NCBI GenBank assembly: GCA_938008865.1
Contig: CALLJA010000047.1
Location: forward strand, 1-14,046
From: an uncultured Anaerolineales bacterium
GTDB taxonomy: Bacteria > Chloroflexota > Anaerolineae > Anaerolineales > Villigracilaceae
Direction: 5' to 3'
DNA: 14,046 bases
Positions 1 through 5,930 of the stretch are shown in pieces. Under the pieces are notes generated by a model. That model searched no databases. It saw only the letters and a list, made by a program, of their open reading frames with translations, and was not told the origin of the DNA. Every line of letters begins with the position of its first letter. Within the stretch, counting starts at the first letter, position 1. The position numbers and the translations under genes are program-made.

Positions 1-41
1 TTTTATTTTTTTTGGTTTTTAAACCCTCTGGCAGCAGGTAA

Positions 42-73
42 CAAAAAACGCCCTGGCTATTTACCAGAGCGTT
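42..73 (-). terminator. Rho-independent terminator after the left gene cluster
   Basis: On the minus strand a 10-bp stem (AACGCTCTGG with CCAGGGCGTT, one G-T pair) with a 7-nt loop is followed by a run of T. It lies about 10 nt beyond the stop of the 83-418 gene, so it closes the unit that starts at the 3343-3371 promoter. The remaining bases 1-41 hold only AT-rich sequence and no gene. Confidence 0.85.
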
Positions 74-82
74 CTTGGCTTA

Positions 83-418
83 TTACTTAGGTAGGGCGCC
101 TTGCCTGCGCAGTTTGTCGACCTCGATCCAGGCCTTGCAGGCAGCTTTTGCTGGGGTATCCGCGATGCCTGTGACCAGCGCGAGAAACGTGTGGACGGTT
201 ACGTAGTAGGTACGACCCTCTTCTGCGTTTGGTACTGAGGTGAGCTGAACCTCGAGCACAGCGAGGTCGTCCTCGAGAAGAGACAGGGCTGTCTCAAAGT
301 CCGTTGTCCAGGCGGGCCACTTGTAGCGTGGGAGGATGCGCATACCCAGACGGGTGCAGATATTCAGGGCCAGGTCGTAGTCCTGTTCCATATCTTGTTG
401 GTAGGTAGGTTGGCTCAT
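83..418 (-). CDS. hypothetical protein, 111 aa
   Basis: I do not recognise this protein. It is soluble-looking and acidic in its first half, with no signal peptide or membrane segment and no cysteine cluster. The middle (about residues 40-60) is rich in leucine and acidic residues and looks helical; the C-terminus is basic. The ATG at 418 overlaps the stop of the upstream gene as ATGA, so translation is probably coupled; a GGAG lies 7 nt upstream. It is the last gene before the terminator at 42-73. That the ORF is real is well supported by coupling and position; the function is unknown. Confidence 0.75.
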   Translation of the reverse strand: MSQPTYQQDMEQDYDLALNICTRLGMRILPRYKWPAWTTDFETALSLLEDDLAVLEVQLTSVPNAEEGRTYYVTVHTFLALVTGIADTPAKAACKAWIEVDKLRRQGALPK

Positions 419-978
419 TCCTGCTCTCCGTTCGCGTAAGAGGCCATACGGCGCTGACGTTCCAGTGTTCGCACGAGATTGTCCTTGAAGATGTCTGGCA
501 TGACGCTGTCTGGATCCATGATCATCTCAACGATTGCGATGAGCTGGTCTTCCGTCAGCAGCAGGTCGCTACCGATGACTTCCCCGTCAGAGTAGACGCG
601 GGCCCAGTGGTTCTGCTCGAGCTCACGGGCGCCCAGGTCAGAGTTGAACAGTACGCGGGCAATCGCTTTGGCCAGCGAGTCGTGGCCCCGCCAGGAGCAC
701 GGGTAGAAGTCCCCTTCTGGGGAGATCCAGCCAGCGCTCTGGAACGGCTTCTCTGCCTTGCGCACAGTGAACTCTTTGTAGAACTCGAGCTCGATCGCGT
801 CGATCCTATCGTCGTCCATGTCATCGACCAGGCCGTAGTCCTTCACGATCCTGGTTGTCGGTAGGAAGATACACCAGGAGGATCCTCCGCCCCAGTAGAA
901 CTTGGTCGGGTCATCCGAGTCCAGAGTAACCAGGGACACTGTTCCGTTGAAGTCAATCGCCACCCATCGCTCTTGCAT
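415..978 (-). CDS. phage protein with GWISPxG repeat motif, 187 aa
   Basis: The frame is open further upstream to 1254, but the real start is the ATG at 978 (protein begins MQERWVAIDF), preceded by GGAGG at good spacing. The longer N-terminal part is Cys/Arg-rich shadow sequence over the neighbouring gene. About residues 95-120 carry A-G-W-I-S-P-E-G followed by a conserved-looking H-D, and a second weaker unit follows (W-A-R-V-x-S-D-G, then L-T-x-x-Q-x-x-x-I). The same two-unit order occurs in the 1968-2498 protein, so the two are paralogues. Such GW-x-x-PxG domains are common in uncharacterised phage proteins; no function is known to me. The stop overlaps the next start (ATGA). Confidence 0.8.
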   Translation of the reverse strand: MQERWVAIDFNGTVSLVTLDSDDPTKFYWGGGSSWCIFLPTTRIVKDYGLVDDMDDDRIDAIELEFYKEFTVRKAEKPFQSAGWISPEGDFYPCSWRGHDSLAKAIARVLFNSDLGARELEQNHWARVYSDGEVIGSDLLLTEDQLIAIVEMIMDPDSVMPDIFKDNLVRTLERQRRMASYANGEQE

Positions 979-980
979 TA

Positions 981-1322
981 CTACCTCCAGAACTTTACCT
1001 GATCGCCAACTTCGAGTCGTGCACACACTTCCCGAGGCACCTCCACCAGGATAGACCCGACAAACGGGTTGCCTACTCGAACATACACGTACGACGGGTG
1101 CTCGACCACGCGGGCAAATGTGTGCATGTCCCCGTTGAGCTCGACGACAAATGTCTCGGTTTCTGTGCCCCCCACTGACAAGTCGACGACCGTGCCAGTA
1201 ACGATGGGAGTGCTTGCTGCCCAGATGACGCTCCCCAGCGCAACCAGCGCACATGCGACGAGGAGTGCGAGCACGAGCAGGATCACAAATGCGGTCGGCG
1301 TTACTTCGTACTCGGCCTTCAT
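981..1322 (-). CDS. small membrane-anchored protein, paralogue 1 of 3, 113 aa
   Basis: One N-terminal membrane helix (about residues 10-34, rich in L, V and A) is followed by an approximately 75-residue beta-rich domain. That domain has the pattern 'G-T-V-V ... T-F-V-V-E-L ... V-G-N ... V-E-V ... V-G-D-x-V-x-F' and ends almost at the last strand. The two upstream genes have the same plan, so this is one of three tandem paralogues. It starts at the ATG at 1322, overlapping the upstream stop (ATGA), with GAGGGG just upstream. The soluble part is probably outside the membrane or facing the cytoplasm; topology cannot be decided. Function is unknown. Confidence 0.8.
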   Translation of the reverse strand: MKAEYEVTPTAFVILLVLALLVACALVALGSVIWAASTPIVTGTVVDLSVGGTETETFVVELNGDMHTFARVVEHPSYVYVRVGNPFVGSILVEVPREVCARLEVGDQVKFWR

Positions 1323-1639
1323 TCGCCCCTCTTCAGATCAACGCGCACGTAGTCCCCTATGTGAGTTTTTTCGTAGAATTCTTTTGAGACAGTCATTTCG
1401 ATGCAGCCCAGGCGTTTCGGTGTGTCAACGCAAACGATGTAGGTGCCTGAGTCAGATGTCTCTTGGTAAACCTGCTCACCGTTGACGTACACCGTGCTGA
1501 CGCTTGTCGAGCCACCGACAGCTCGCATGTATGCGACTTCGCCCTCGATCGGGTTCTGCACGAACAGCAAACCCAGGAACAGCCACACGAGCACTCCTAA
1601 GAGCAGGAAAGCGCCGATCGTTGCTAATGTTTTGGGCAT
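1319..1639 (-). CDS. small membrane-anchored protein, paralogue 2 of 3, 106 aa
   Basis: An N-terminal hydrophobic helix (about residues 7-28) leads into a beta-rich domain with I-E-G-E-V, then Y-I-V-C-V, C-I-E-M-T-V, F-Y-E-K, and I-G-D-Y-V-R-V. The order and spacing match the genes on either side, most clearly the 1624-1965 gene, with which it shares the two cysteines in 'VCV ... C-x-E'. Those cysteines could form a disulphide if the domain is extracytoplasmic. It starts at the ATG at 1639, 16 nt inside the end of the upstream gene, and its stop overlaps the next start. Function is unknown. Confidence 0.8.
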   Translation of the reverse strand: MPKTLATIGAFLLLGVLVWLFLGLLFVQNPIEGEVAYMRAVGGSTSVSTVYVNGEQVYQETSDSGTYIVCVDTPKRLGCIEMTVSKEFYEKTHIGDYVRVDLKRGE

Positions 1640-1965
1640 TGAAATAACCTGCCTTTCTCGACACAGGCCGCATCTCCTACACGCAACGTTGAGAACAAGG
1701 ACTCAGTAACCTCTACGCACGTGTTCCTGCCAGTAGCCTTGTCTGTCACGCACACAGTATAGTGCTCGGACTCAGGCATAGGCATGAGCATGATCGTCTT
1801 TCCAGTGGGTAGCGGCATCAAGTTTGTCGTCGGAGGCTCGTAGGTGAGCGAGGTAATCTCCCCATAAATGGGGATAGCGGCCTGCGCAGACAGGTACACC
1901 AGACCGACCAGTAGAGCACACACGACAAGAACGAGCGCGAGGATTGCCAGCATTGTCCTGAACAA
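1624..1965 (-). CDS. small membrane-anchored protein, paralogue 3 of 3, 113 aa
   Basis: The start is taken as the TTG at 1965 because GGAGG lies exactly 7 nt upstream; an in-frame ATG at 1953 has poorer spacing. A membrane helix spans about residues 6-30, followed by I-Y-G-E-I, a proline- and methionine-rich insert, then Y-T-V-C-V, C-V-E-V, L-F and V-G-D-A-x-x-V. This is the same domain plan as the next two genes, so the three arose by tandem duplication and have diverged strongly. The insert (about residues 46-66, with repeated L-M-P/M-P) is unique to this copy. Function is unknown. Confidence 0.78.
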   Translation of the reverse strand: MFRTMLAILALVLVVCALLVGLVYLSAQAAIPIYGEITSLTYEPPTTNLMPLPTGKTIMLMPMPESEHYTVCVTDKATGRNTCVEVTESLFSTLRVGDAACVEKGRLFQCPKH

Positions 1966-1967
1966 GA

Positions 1968-2498
1968 TTACACCTCCTGGTCTTCGTCGAAGATCAAGTC
2001 ATCGAACGACTCACCAAGCACCTTCTTGAACTCAGCGTCACCGTGCTCATCCCGCAGCATCCTTGCAATCAGGGAGATCTGCTGCGTGTTGATCTTCACG
2101 GCCTGCAGGGCCCCAGACGGGTGGATCCGCACCCAGCCCGCGCTGAGCACGCTGCCCAGGGAAGTAGCTGGTGGGAAGAACGAGTTCTTGATGAACTCCA
2201 GCGTCTCGTCAAAACCAGCCCCGTCGACACCGATGTAGAGTACGCCAGACGGGGAGATCCACCCAGCAGTAGCTGGGACGTAGTCGGAAGGGGCCGCGCT
2301 TGCTGTGATGCTTACAGGGCCGCCGCTGCGAAACCAGCGGTACGACCCCTCATCTGCGTAAGCCACAAACTTTACATCAACATGCGGTCTGGAAAGCATG
2401 TCAATCAGGGTGTCTTCGTCAATCACCGTCCCGTCGACCAACCTGATGTTTGTCAGCTCGATTTCAACACCATCCACTTCGATGCAGAGGAGTGTCAT
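1968..2498 (-). CDS. phage protein with two GW-x-PxG units, 176 aa
   Basis: The frame is open to 2555, but the likely start is the ATG at 2498 (MTLLCIEVDG), which overlaps the stop of the upstream gene (ATGA) and has AAGGAG upstream. The first 75 residues look like a small beta domain. Then come two units: A-G-W-I-S-P-S-G (about residue 78) and A-G-W-V-R-I-H-P-S-G (about residue 122). A helical, acidic C-terminus ends F-D-E-D-Q-E-V. The order and spacing match the 415-978 protein, with the three membrane paralogues lying between the two copies. I know of no function for this domain. Confidence 0.8.
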   Translation of the reverse strand: MTLLCIEVDGVEIELTNIRLVDGTVIDEDTLIDMLSRPHVDVKFVAYADEGSYRWFRSGGPVSITASAAPSDYVPATAGWISPSGVLYIGVDGAGFDETLEFIKNSFFPPATSLGSVLSAGWVRIHPSGALQAVKINTQQISLIARMLRDEHGDAEFKKVLGESFDDLIFDEDQEV

Positions 2499-2719
2499 GC
2501 GCGGGGCTCCTTCTTGCGGAAGTAGACGCGGATCGTGTTTCCTTCCGTTTCCCACACAGCCTCCGCCTCGCTGGGCCTCAGCCCCGTCTCCTTGAAGAAG
2601 GCGCCCGCCAGCATGTCCACCATTGCGAGAAAGCGCTCTTGCGCAGCGGCAACTTCACCGAGGCTGCTCATTGGCGGGACGGGCCCGTCGTATTTCGGCA
2701 AACTCTTGTTGTCCATCAT
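2495..2719 (-). CDS. hypothetical protein, about 74 aa
   Basis: A small soluble protein with a predicted helix over about residues 20-45 and a short basic, beta-looking C-terminus (I-R-V-Y-F-R-K-K). Two ATG codons stand in tandem at 2719 and 2716. The GGGAGG is too close to the first (1 nt) and well spaced for the second (4 nt), so 2716 is probably used. The stop overlaps the next gene's ATG. I do not recognise a family. Confidence 0.7.
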   Translation of the reverse strand: MMDNKSLPKYDGPVPPMSSLGEVAAAQERFLAMVDMLAGAFFKETGLRPSEAEAVWETEGNTIRVYFRKKEPRA

Positions 2720-2725
2720 GCCTCC

Positions 2726-3289
2726 CTACACAGTACGGAATTTCACGTCTTTGAACACGCCCACCTGGCCATTGAAGGTCAGCACAGCACCGAACTGCCC
2801 AGCCAGGTCGTAGTCGTAGTTGTAAATGCTCATCCCCGCCAGCACATTCACCTGGATCGTGTCCTCATGCGTCATCAAATTGCGTAGCGTTTCGCGTTCC
2901 TGGAAGTCCTGGTGAGCCAGGAACTTCGCAACGTCGTCAATGACAATCATGTGGAACTCCAGGCCACCCACCCTTCGCCTGCCCAAGCTCACCGCCTCTG
3001 CATCAGCAGACACTCGCATCACCGCCTTACCAGCACTGCGATCGTACAGCGAGTACTGTGACACAGGTAGGTCGTACTTCTCGTCGCCGTGCAAAAGCGT
3101 AAGGTTTGCGTCGATATGGCTGGCTGCGTACATTTCACTCAGCCACGGGGCCATGAGTGCGTGCGGATCTTCAGCTACCACGAGGACAGAACGAACGCCT
3201 GGATCCAACAAATCCCAGAACAACGGCTTGTTATCGTCGGTGTACCCGAAGATCATCGTAGACGACGGAAAGAACTTGACACGTGACAT
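2726..3289 (-). CDS. FtsK/HerA-like protein without a P-loop (tentative), 187 aa
   Basis: It starts at the ATG at 3289 with GGAGG upstream; an in-frame ATG at 3307 lacks support. The order of elements recalls the FtsK/HerA ATPase core. About residues 14-28 read like the entry strand before the P-loop ('FGY..DNKPLFWDLL'). A hydrophobic strand R-S-V-L-V-V-A comes next where the Walker A would follow, but the loop reads E-D-P-H-A-L-M and has no GKT/GKS. Later M-I-V-I-D-D-V matches a Walker B strand (about residues 112-118), and a Q-F-G-A-V-L-T-F segment near the end resembles the sensor strand. It may be a degenerate, non-hydrolysing relative or a false resemblance. It is the first gene of the left unit, directly after a consensus promoter. 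Confidence 0.7.
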   Translation of the reverse strand: MSRVKFFPSSTMIFGYTDDNKPLFWDLLDPGVRSVLVVAEDPHALMAPWLSEMYAASHIDANLTLLHGDEKYDLPVSQYSLYDRSAGKAVMRVSADAEAVSLGRRRVGGLEFHMIVIDDVAKFLAHQDFQERETLRNLMTHEDTIQVNVLAGMSIYNYDYDLAGQFGAVLTFNGQVGVFKDVKFRTV

Positions 3290-3303
3290 GGATCCTCCAG
3301 GAA

Positions 3304-3335
3304 TCAAAAAGCGGCTGGCGCTTTACCAGCCGCTT
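3304..3335 (-). terminator. strong hairpin with T-tract: terminator of dut unit and 5' hairpin of next mRNA
   Basis: A perfect 10-bp stem (AAGCGGCTGG with CCAGCCGCTT) with a 7-nt loop is followed on the minus strand by TTTTT. It lies downstream of dut and should end that unit. It also starts at, or within a base or two of, the expected +1 of the promoter at 3343-3371, so messages from that promoter would begin with this hairpin. Confidence 0.8.
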
Positions 3336-3342
3336 GGGCTCC

Positions 3343-3371
3343 ATTATACCACACCTTATTTATGGTGTCAA
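3343..3371 (-). promoter_or_regulatory. perfect sigma70 promoter for the left cluster
   Basis: On the minus strand TTGACA (3366-3371) is followed by exactly 17 nt and TATAAT (3343-3348). The expected +1 is near 3335-3337, about 46 nt before the ATG at 3289. The leader holds the hairpin 3309-3335 and the GGAGG. Confidence 0.85.
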
Positions 3372-3381
3372 TATATAGGGC

Positions 3382-3831
3382 CTACTTATTACCTTCCTTT
3401 TTCTTGTTCTGATCAACGATGCCGCCCGTGTCGGCACGTGGAGTAGGCTCCGCATACAACTCGGCCTGGGGAACTTCCTCAAGCGGAGGCGTGAGTATCG
3501 GGACAAGCACGAGCTGGGCGACGGGGGCGCCACGGAAGACGACCATTTCGTCGGGAGTCGTGTTCACGACCTTGATCAATATTTCTCCCATGAACCCTGT
3601 GTCTACGACACCGGCCCCCAGTAAAAAGTTACTTCCTCCTTTGGGCTTGGCCAGAAGCATCGTGTCCTTTGGTACATGGAACGCCAGGCCAGTCCTGACA
3701 ATGCCGACACCAAACGGCGAGATGCGCACCTCATTCAGCGAATACACATCCGCGCCAGCGTCCGTAGCATGCTTGCGCGTCGGCGCAAGCGCCATGTCAT
3801 CGAGCTTTGAAAACTTTAGCGACAACTTCAC
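3382..3831 (-). CDS. dut: dUTP diphosphatase (trimeric dUTPase family), 149 aa
   Basis: Hydrolyses dUTP to dUMP and pyrophosphate, keeping uracil out of DNA and feeding dTMP synthesis; active as a homotrimer in the cytoplasm. The five family motifs can be followed: I D-A-G-A-D-V-Y (about residues 24-30), II P-K-G-G-S-N (63-68), III G-V-V-D-T-G-F-M-G-E with the catalytic Asp, IV G-A-P-V-A-Q-L, and V R-A-D-T-G-G-I near the C-terminus. Motif III has Phe where Tyr is usual, motif II is divergent from the usual R-S-G/S, and motif V lacks the full G-S-T-G tail, so this is a divergent phage type. It starts at the GTG at 3831 with AGGAGG 3-4 nt upstream. Its start overlaps the preceding small ORF by 35 nt. 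Usual length is about 150 aa, so it is complete. Confidence 0.88.
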   Translation of the reverse strand: MKLSLKFSKLDDMALAPTRKHATDAGADVYSLNEVRISPFGVGIVRTGLAFHVPKDTMLLAKPKGGSNFLLGAGVVDTGFMGEILIKVVNTTPDEMVVFRGAPVAQLVLVPILTPPLEEVPQAELYAEPTPRADTGGIVDQNKKKEGNK

Positions 3832-3991
3832 GAACCCTCCTAAATGCAGTTTTGGCGATCGAGTCCTTGCTGAAGCCGCTCGTGCACTCGATCTCGATCA
3901 TTGTGACAACAGAGCTACCAATAAACGGCCTTCCGTAGCGGGCCGTCAGGGCCGCCACCAAACGAGCACGCGTAAGCGTGTGCCCGTACAC
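3797..3991 (-). CDS. small basic ORF upstream of dut, possibly 3' part of a broken gene
   Basis: The ORF is 64 aa from a GTG at 3991, whose only Shine-Dalgarno-like GGAG is 12 nt away. The composition looks coding: several Arg/Ala-rich helices, a V-V-T-M-I-E-I strand and a basic C-terminus. The ORF before it (3946-4161) reads naturally up to about 3995 and then becomes Trp/Arg-rich, exactly where this frame becomes natural. A one-base shift (minus 1) near 3990-4000 would join them. It is therefore either a separate overlapping gene or the C-terminal half of a frameshifted gene. No family recognised. Confidence 0.45.
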   Translation of the reverse strand: MYGHTLTRARLVAALTARYGRPFIGSSVVTMIEIECTSGFSKDSIAKTAFRRVREVVAKVFKAR

Positions 3992-4161
3992 AGTCGAAAG
4001 AAGCTCCAGGGAGCAACCTGGAGTGACTGCTCTATGTCCATGAAGTTGCTTCCCATTTCCCCTCTACCACCAAGCACTTTATCGAAGTAACAAATAATAC
4101 GGCTGCCCTCAAGGCGCCAAACAATCAGGTCAAAGCCTTTTGACTGCTGCCGAAGCAGCAT
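3946..4161 (-). CDS. small ORF, possibly middle part of a broken gene
   Basis: The ORF is 71 aa. Its ATG at 4161 directly follows an amber stop (TAGATG). The first 55 residues look like a real protein (strand-like 'FDLIVWRL' and 'RIICYFDKVL'), whereas the last 15 (R- and W-rich) look like a run-on shadow. No ribosome binding site is seen, so it would depend on coupling to the 4162-4251 ORF. I favour a single ancestral gene across 3797-4251 with one nonsense codon and one frameshift; true overlapping small genes are the alternative. Function unknown. Confidence 0.45.
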   Translation of the reverse strand: MLLRQQSKGFDLIVWRLEGSRIICYFDKVLGGRGEMGSNFMDIEQSLQVAPWSFFRLCTGTRLRVLVWWRP

Positions 4162-4251
4162 CTATTCGAACTGCTCTGCGCCACCGTGTTGGAAGTCAAA
4201 ATCCTCGCGAGCGAACAACACAGTGGCGCCTACATCAGTTGTTTCGTGCAA
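4162..4251 (-). CDS. tiny ORF (29 aa) with good RBS, possibly 5' part of a broken gene
   Basis: A TTG at 4251 lies 9 nt after a perfect AGGAGG (4261-4266), in a frame that reads 29 codons to a TAG at 4162-4164, immediately followed by an in-frame ATG. The peptide (H-E-T-T-D-V-G-A-T-V-L-F-A-R-E-D-F start) looks protein-like and continues sensibly into the next ORF if the TAG is ignored. TAG is used as an ordinary stop elsewhere in the window, so recoding is not general. Confidence 0.35.
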   Translation of the reverse strand: MHETTDVGATVLFAREDFDFQHGGAEQFE

Positions 4252-4729
4252 CAGACCATACCTCCTCTGGTTTATATTTTGGCCACGACCCTTCGACAAG
4301 CATGGCGCCACTTATGCCGTAGTTTGCCAGGTCAAGGAACGAGTCGCGCACGGACTCATCAGCGACGAGCCGCGTATTGTGTTTGGTTACGCCAGTAAGA
4401 TTCCAAAGGCGCGAGGTCTTGTCGCCGATACGAATAACGACACCTGGCACCCCTCCGACACCAATGTTTCGCGGCCCGTAGTCGTGGTGCTTCTTGCAGA
4501 ATATATTGTACATCTGCTGGGCTGTGCGTAGCCAGGCTACCTCAAGCCGTGTGTCACCAGACGCACCTGTCGCGAGGATGCCCCAGTCGATCGGAACACC
4601 CACCTCTTGCAGAGTTTTGAGTTCTTTTTGCTTGCCTCTGCTCCTGTAAAGGAGTATACCAGCGATCAGCGCCGCCGTCCACCCGCCCAAAAGTAACGTA
4701 ATCACAAGCACAAACGTACCACTACTCAC
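4235..4729 (-). CDS. membrane-anchored DUF1599-like (nucleotide modification-associated) protein, 164 aa
   Basis: The start is the GTG at 4729 with AGAGG 6 nt upstream, just after the transglycosylase stop at 4740; the frame is open to 4843 but that part overlaps the upstream gene. Residues about 5-27 form one membrane helix followed by basic residues (Y-R-S-R-G-K-Q-K), so the domain probably faces the cytoplasm. The domain has the DUF1599 look: H-H-D-Y-G-P-R-N-I-G-V-G-G, then R-I-G-D-K-T-S-R-L, then D-E-S-V-R-D-S-F-L-D-L-A-N-Y, an all-helical metal-binding-type arrangement. DUF1599 proteins are phage proteins linked in the literature to nucleotide or DNA modification; the reaction is not established. 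A membrane anchor is unexpected for this family. Confidence 0.75.
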   Translation of the reverse strand: MSSGTFVLVITLLLGGWTAALIAGILLYRSRGKQKELKTLQEVGVPIDWGILATGASGDTRLEVAWLRTAQQMYNIFCKKHHDYGPRNIGVGGVPGVVIRIGDKTSRLWNLTGVTKHNTRLVADESVRDSFLDLANYGISGAMLVEGSWPKYKPEEVWSVARNN

Positions 4730-4739
4730 ATGACACCTC

Positions 4740-5573
4740 TCACTGCCTAAACTGCTCGTAAACCGAGAGTACCTTATCCGCGTACCCCCAGCCACCACCG
4801 TTCGCAGCTCCGCCTGGGCCTGCATTGTACGCAGCCAGGCCACCCTTCAGGGTTCCCATGTAGTCCAGGTAAGTGCGAAGAACGGCGCATCCCTTGCGAA
4901 TATTCGTATCGGGGTCTCGCCCGTTCTCGCCGTTCTTGAAATGAAACGGCATGACCTGCATCTGACCCATAGCGCCTGCTGAGGACGTGCACGATGAGGA
5001 TGAAGGCCCGTCTGGGCACCTGGTATAACCTTGCGGATATGTCTCTGGGTTGAACCAGCTCTCAACAAACATCACCGCTGCTACCAGGTCAGGGTCATGC
5101 CCGAACTCATCCTCGCACGCGTATATTTGATCACCCCAACGTTGAATTTCCGAGGGCCAGTTATCAGATAGACCGCTACGGGATTCCTCCGCAGCGGCCT
5201 CTACAACAGGCTCTGGTGTTGGCTCTGGCGTTGGCTGCGGTGTTGGTGTATTGACCAGAGCGTGTGTGGTTGGGGTGTACTGATTACTTGAGCTTGGCGA
5301 TGTCTGAGCGACGGGTACCTGCGCCATTTCCTCCGATAGAGGTTCCTCCCGCAACAGCATCACCTGCGGAACGTTTTCCAGCGTCAGGCCTGTCTCCGCG
5401 TACGGCAGCCACCCGAGTATCGACGGGGTCGCCTCCAGTGGATCCAGCGGGTTGAAGCCAGCCAGCCCCACGTACGTTGCCGTCAGTAGTATCAGTAGTG
5501 CGCTCAGCAATCCGATTGAGATGGGCGGCAACCACCGTGTTCGGTGCCGCCAAATAGACACGAGTCGTTCCAC
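4740..5573 (-). CDS. membrane-anchored lytic transglycosylase (SLT domain), 277 aa
   Basis: It cleaves the MurNAc-GlcNAc bond of peptidoglycan. One membrane segment spans about residues 17-37; then a long Pro/Thr-rich linker (repeated T-P-E-P near residues 110-122) leads to the SLT catalytic domain. Visible motifs are the catalytic Glu in F-V-E-S-W-F-N-P-E (about residue 170), A-G-A-M-G-Q-M-Q-V-M-P, and A-A-Y-N-A-G-P-G. Two cysteines between the first motifs could form a disulphide. The start is a GTG at 5573 preceded by GGAGG and AAGGA. The first 290 nt overlap the upstream gene in another frame. Its role is wall opening at entry (virion-associated) or at lysis; the neighbours do not decide. 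Confidence 0.88.
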   Translation of the reverse strand: MERLVSIWRHRTRWLPPISIGLLSALLILLTATYVGLAGFNPLDPLEATPSILGWLPYAETGLTLENVPQVMLLREEPLSEEMAQVPVAQTSPSSSNQYTPTTHALVNTPTPQPTPEPTPEPVVEAAAEESRSGLSDNWPSEIQRWGDQIYACEDEFGHDPDLVAAVMFVESWFNPETYPQGYTRCPDGPSSSSCTSSAGAMGQMQVMPFHFKNGENGRDPDTNIRKGCAVLRTYLDYMGTLKGGLAAYNAGPGGAANGGGWGYADKVLSVYEQFRQ

Positions 5574-5913
5574 TGTCCTTGTCCTCCCTCACGTACCCCA
5601 TACCAGTAGTAATAACTTTCCGCCACGCGCCAGCCGCGATGTGCGCGGAGACCGATAATGTAAGCAAGATCAGGCCGACTCCAAGTAAGCCTGCCAGGAA
5701 CGCATACCCGCCCGAGACCAGGATACTCGGCAGAGTCTTGTAGTACGACTCCTTAGCCTGCCACTCAAGCGCGGATTTCTCAGCGAGATCCGCCCTCGAA
5801 GCGACAAGCGCTGGGTCGGCGTTGATCCTGGCCGTCTGAATCTGCGAAAAGATCAGCAAGCCGACGAACAGCAAGATAAACACAATTGGTAGAGCCTTCT
5901 TTAGTACGGCCAT
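5284..5913 (-). CDS. two-helix membrane protein, 209 aa, long overlap with transglycosylase
   Basis: The ATG at 5913 has GGAGG 5 nt upstream and is the first gene after the promoter at 5931-5959, with a leader of only about 12 nt. Membrane helices lie at about residues 7-24 and 66-88, with a charged 40-residue stretch between them. After about residue 113 the frame continues for 97 codons inside the transglycosylase gene. That tail is Gly/Thr/Arg/Ala-rich and low in order, so it may be a run-on allowed by base composition. Function is unknown; a lysis role (holin-like or spanin-like) is possible from the neighbour but not supported by any motif. Confidence 0.7.
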   Translation of the reverse strand: MAVLKKALPIVFILLFVGLLIFSQIQTARINADPALVASRADLAEKSALEWQAKESYYKTLPSILVSGGYAFLAGLLGVGLILLTLSVSAHIAAGAWRKVITTGMGYVREDKDSGTTRVYLAAPNTVVAAHLNRIAERTTDTTDGNVRGAGWLQPAGSTGGDPVDTRVAAVRGDRPDAGKRSAGDAVAGGTSIGGNGAGTRRSDIAKLK

Positions 5914-5930
5914 TGTTTCCTCCTTCCGTT

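Noticed and set aside
14..25. Short inverted repeat GGTTT/AAACC at the left edge
   Set aside because: Only 5 bp in AT-rich sequence, weak compared with the adjacent terminator.
4162..4164. General amber (TAG) recoding in this phage
   Set aside because: TAG ends ssb, the RusA-like gene and nrdJ at the expected family lengths, so TAG acts as a normal stop here.
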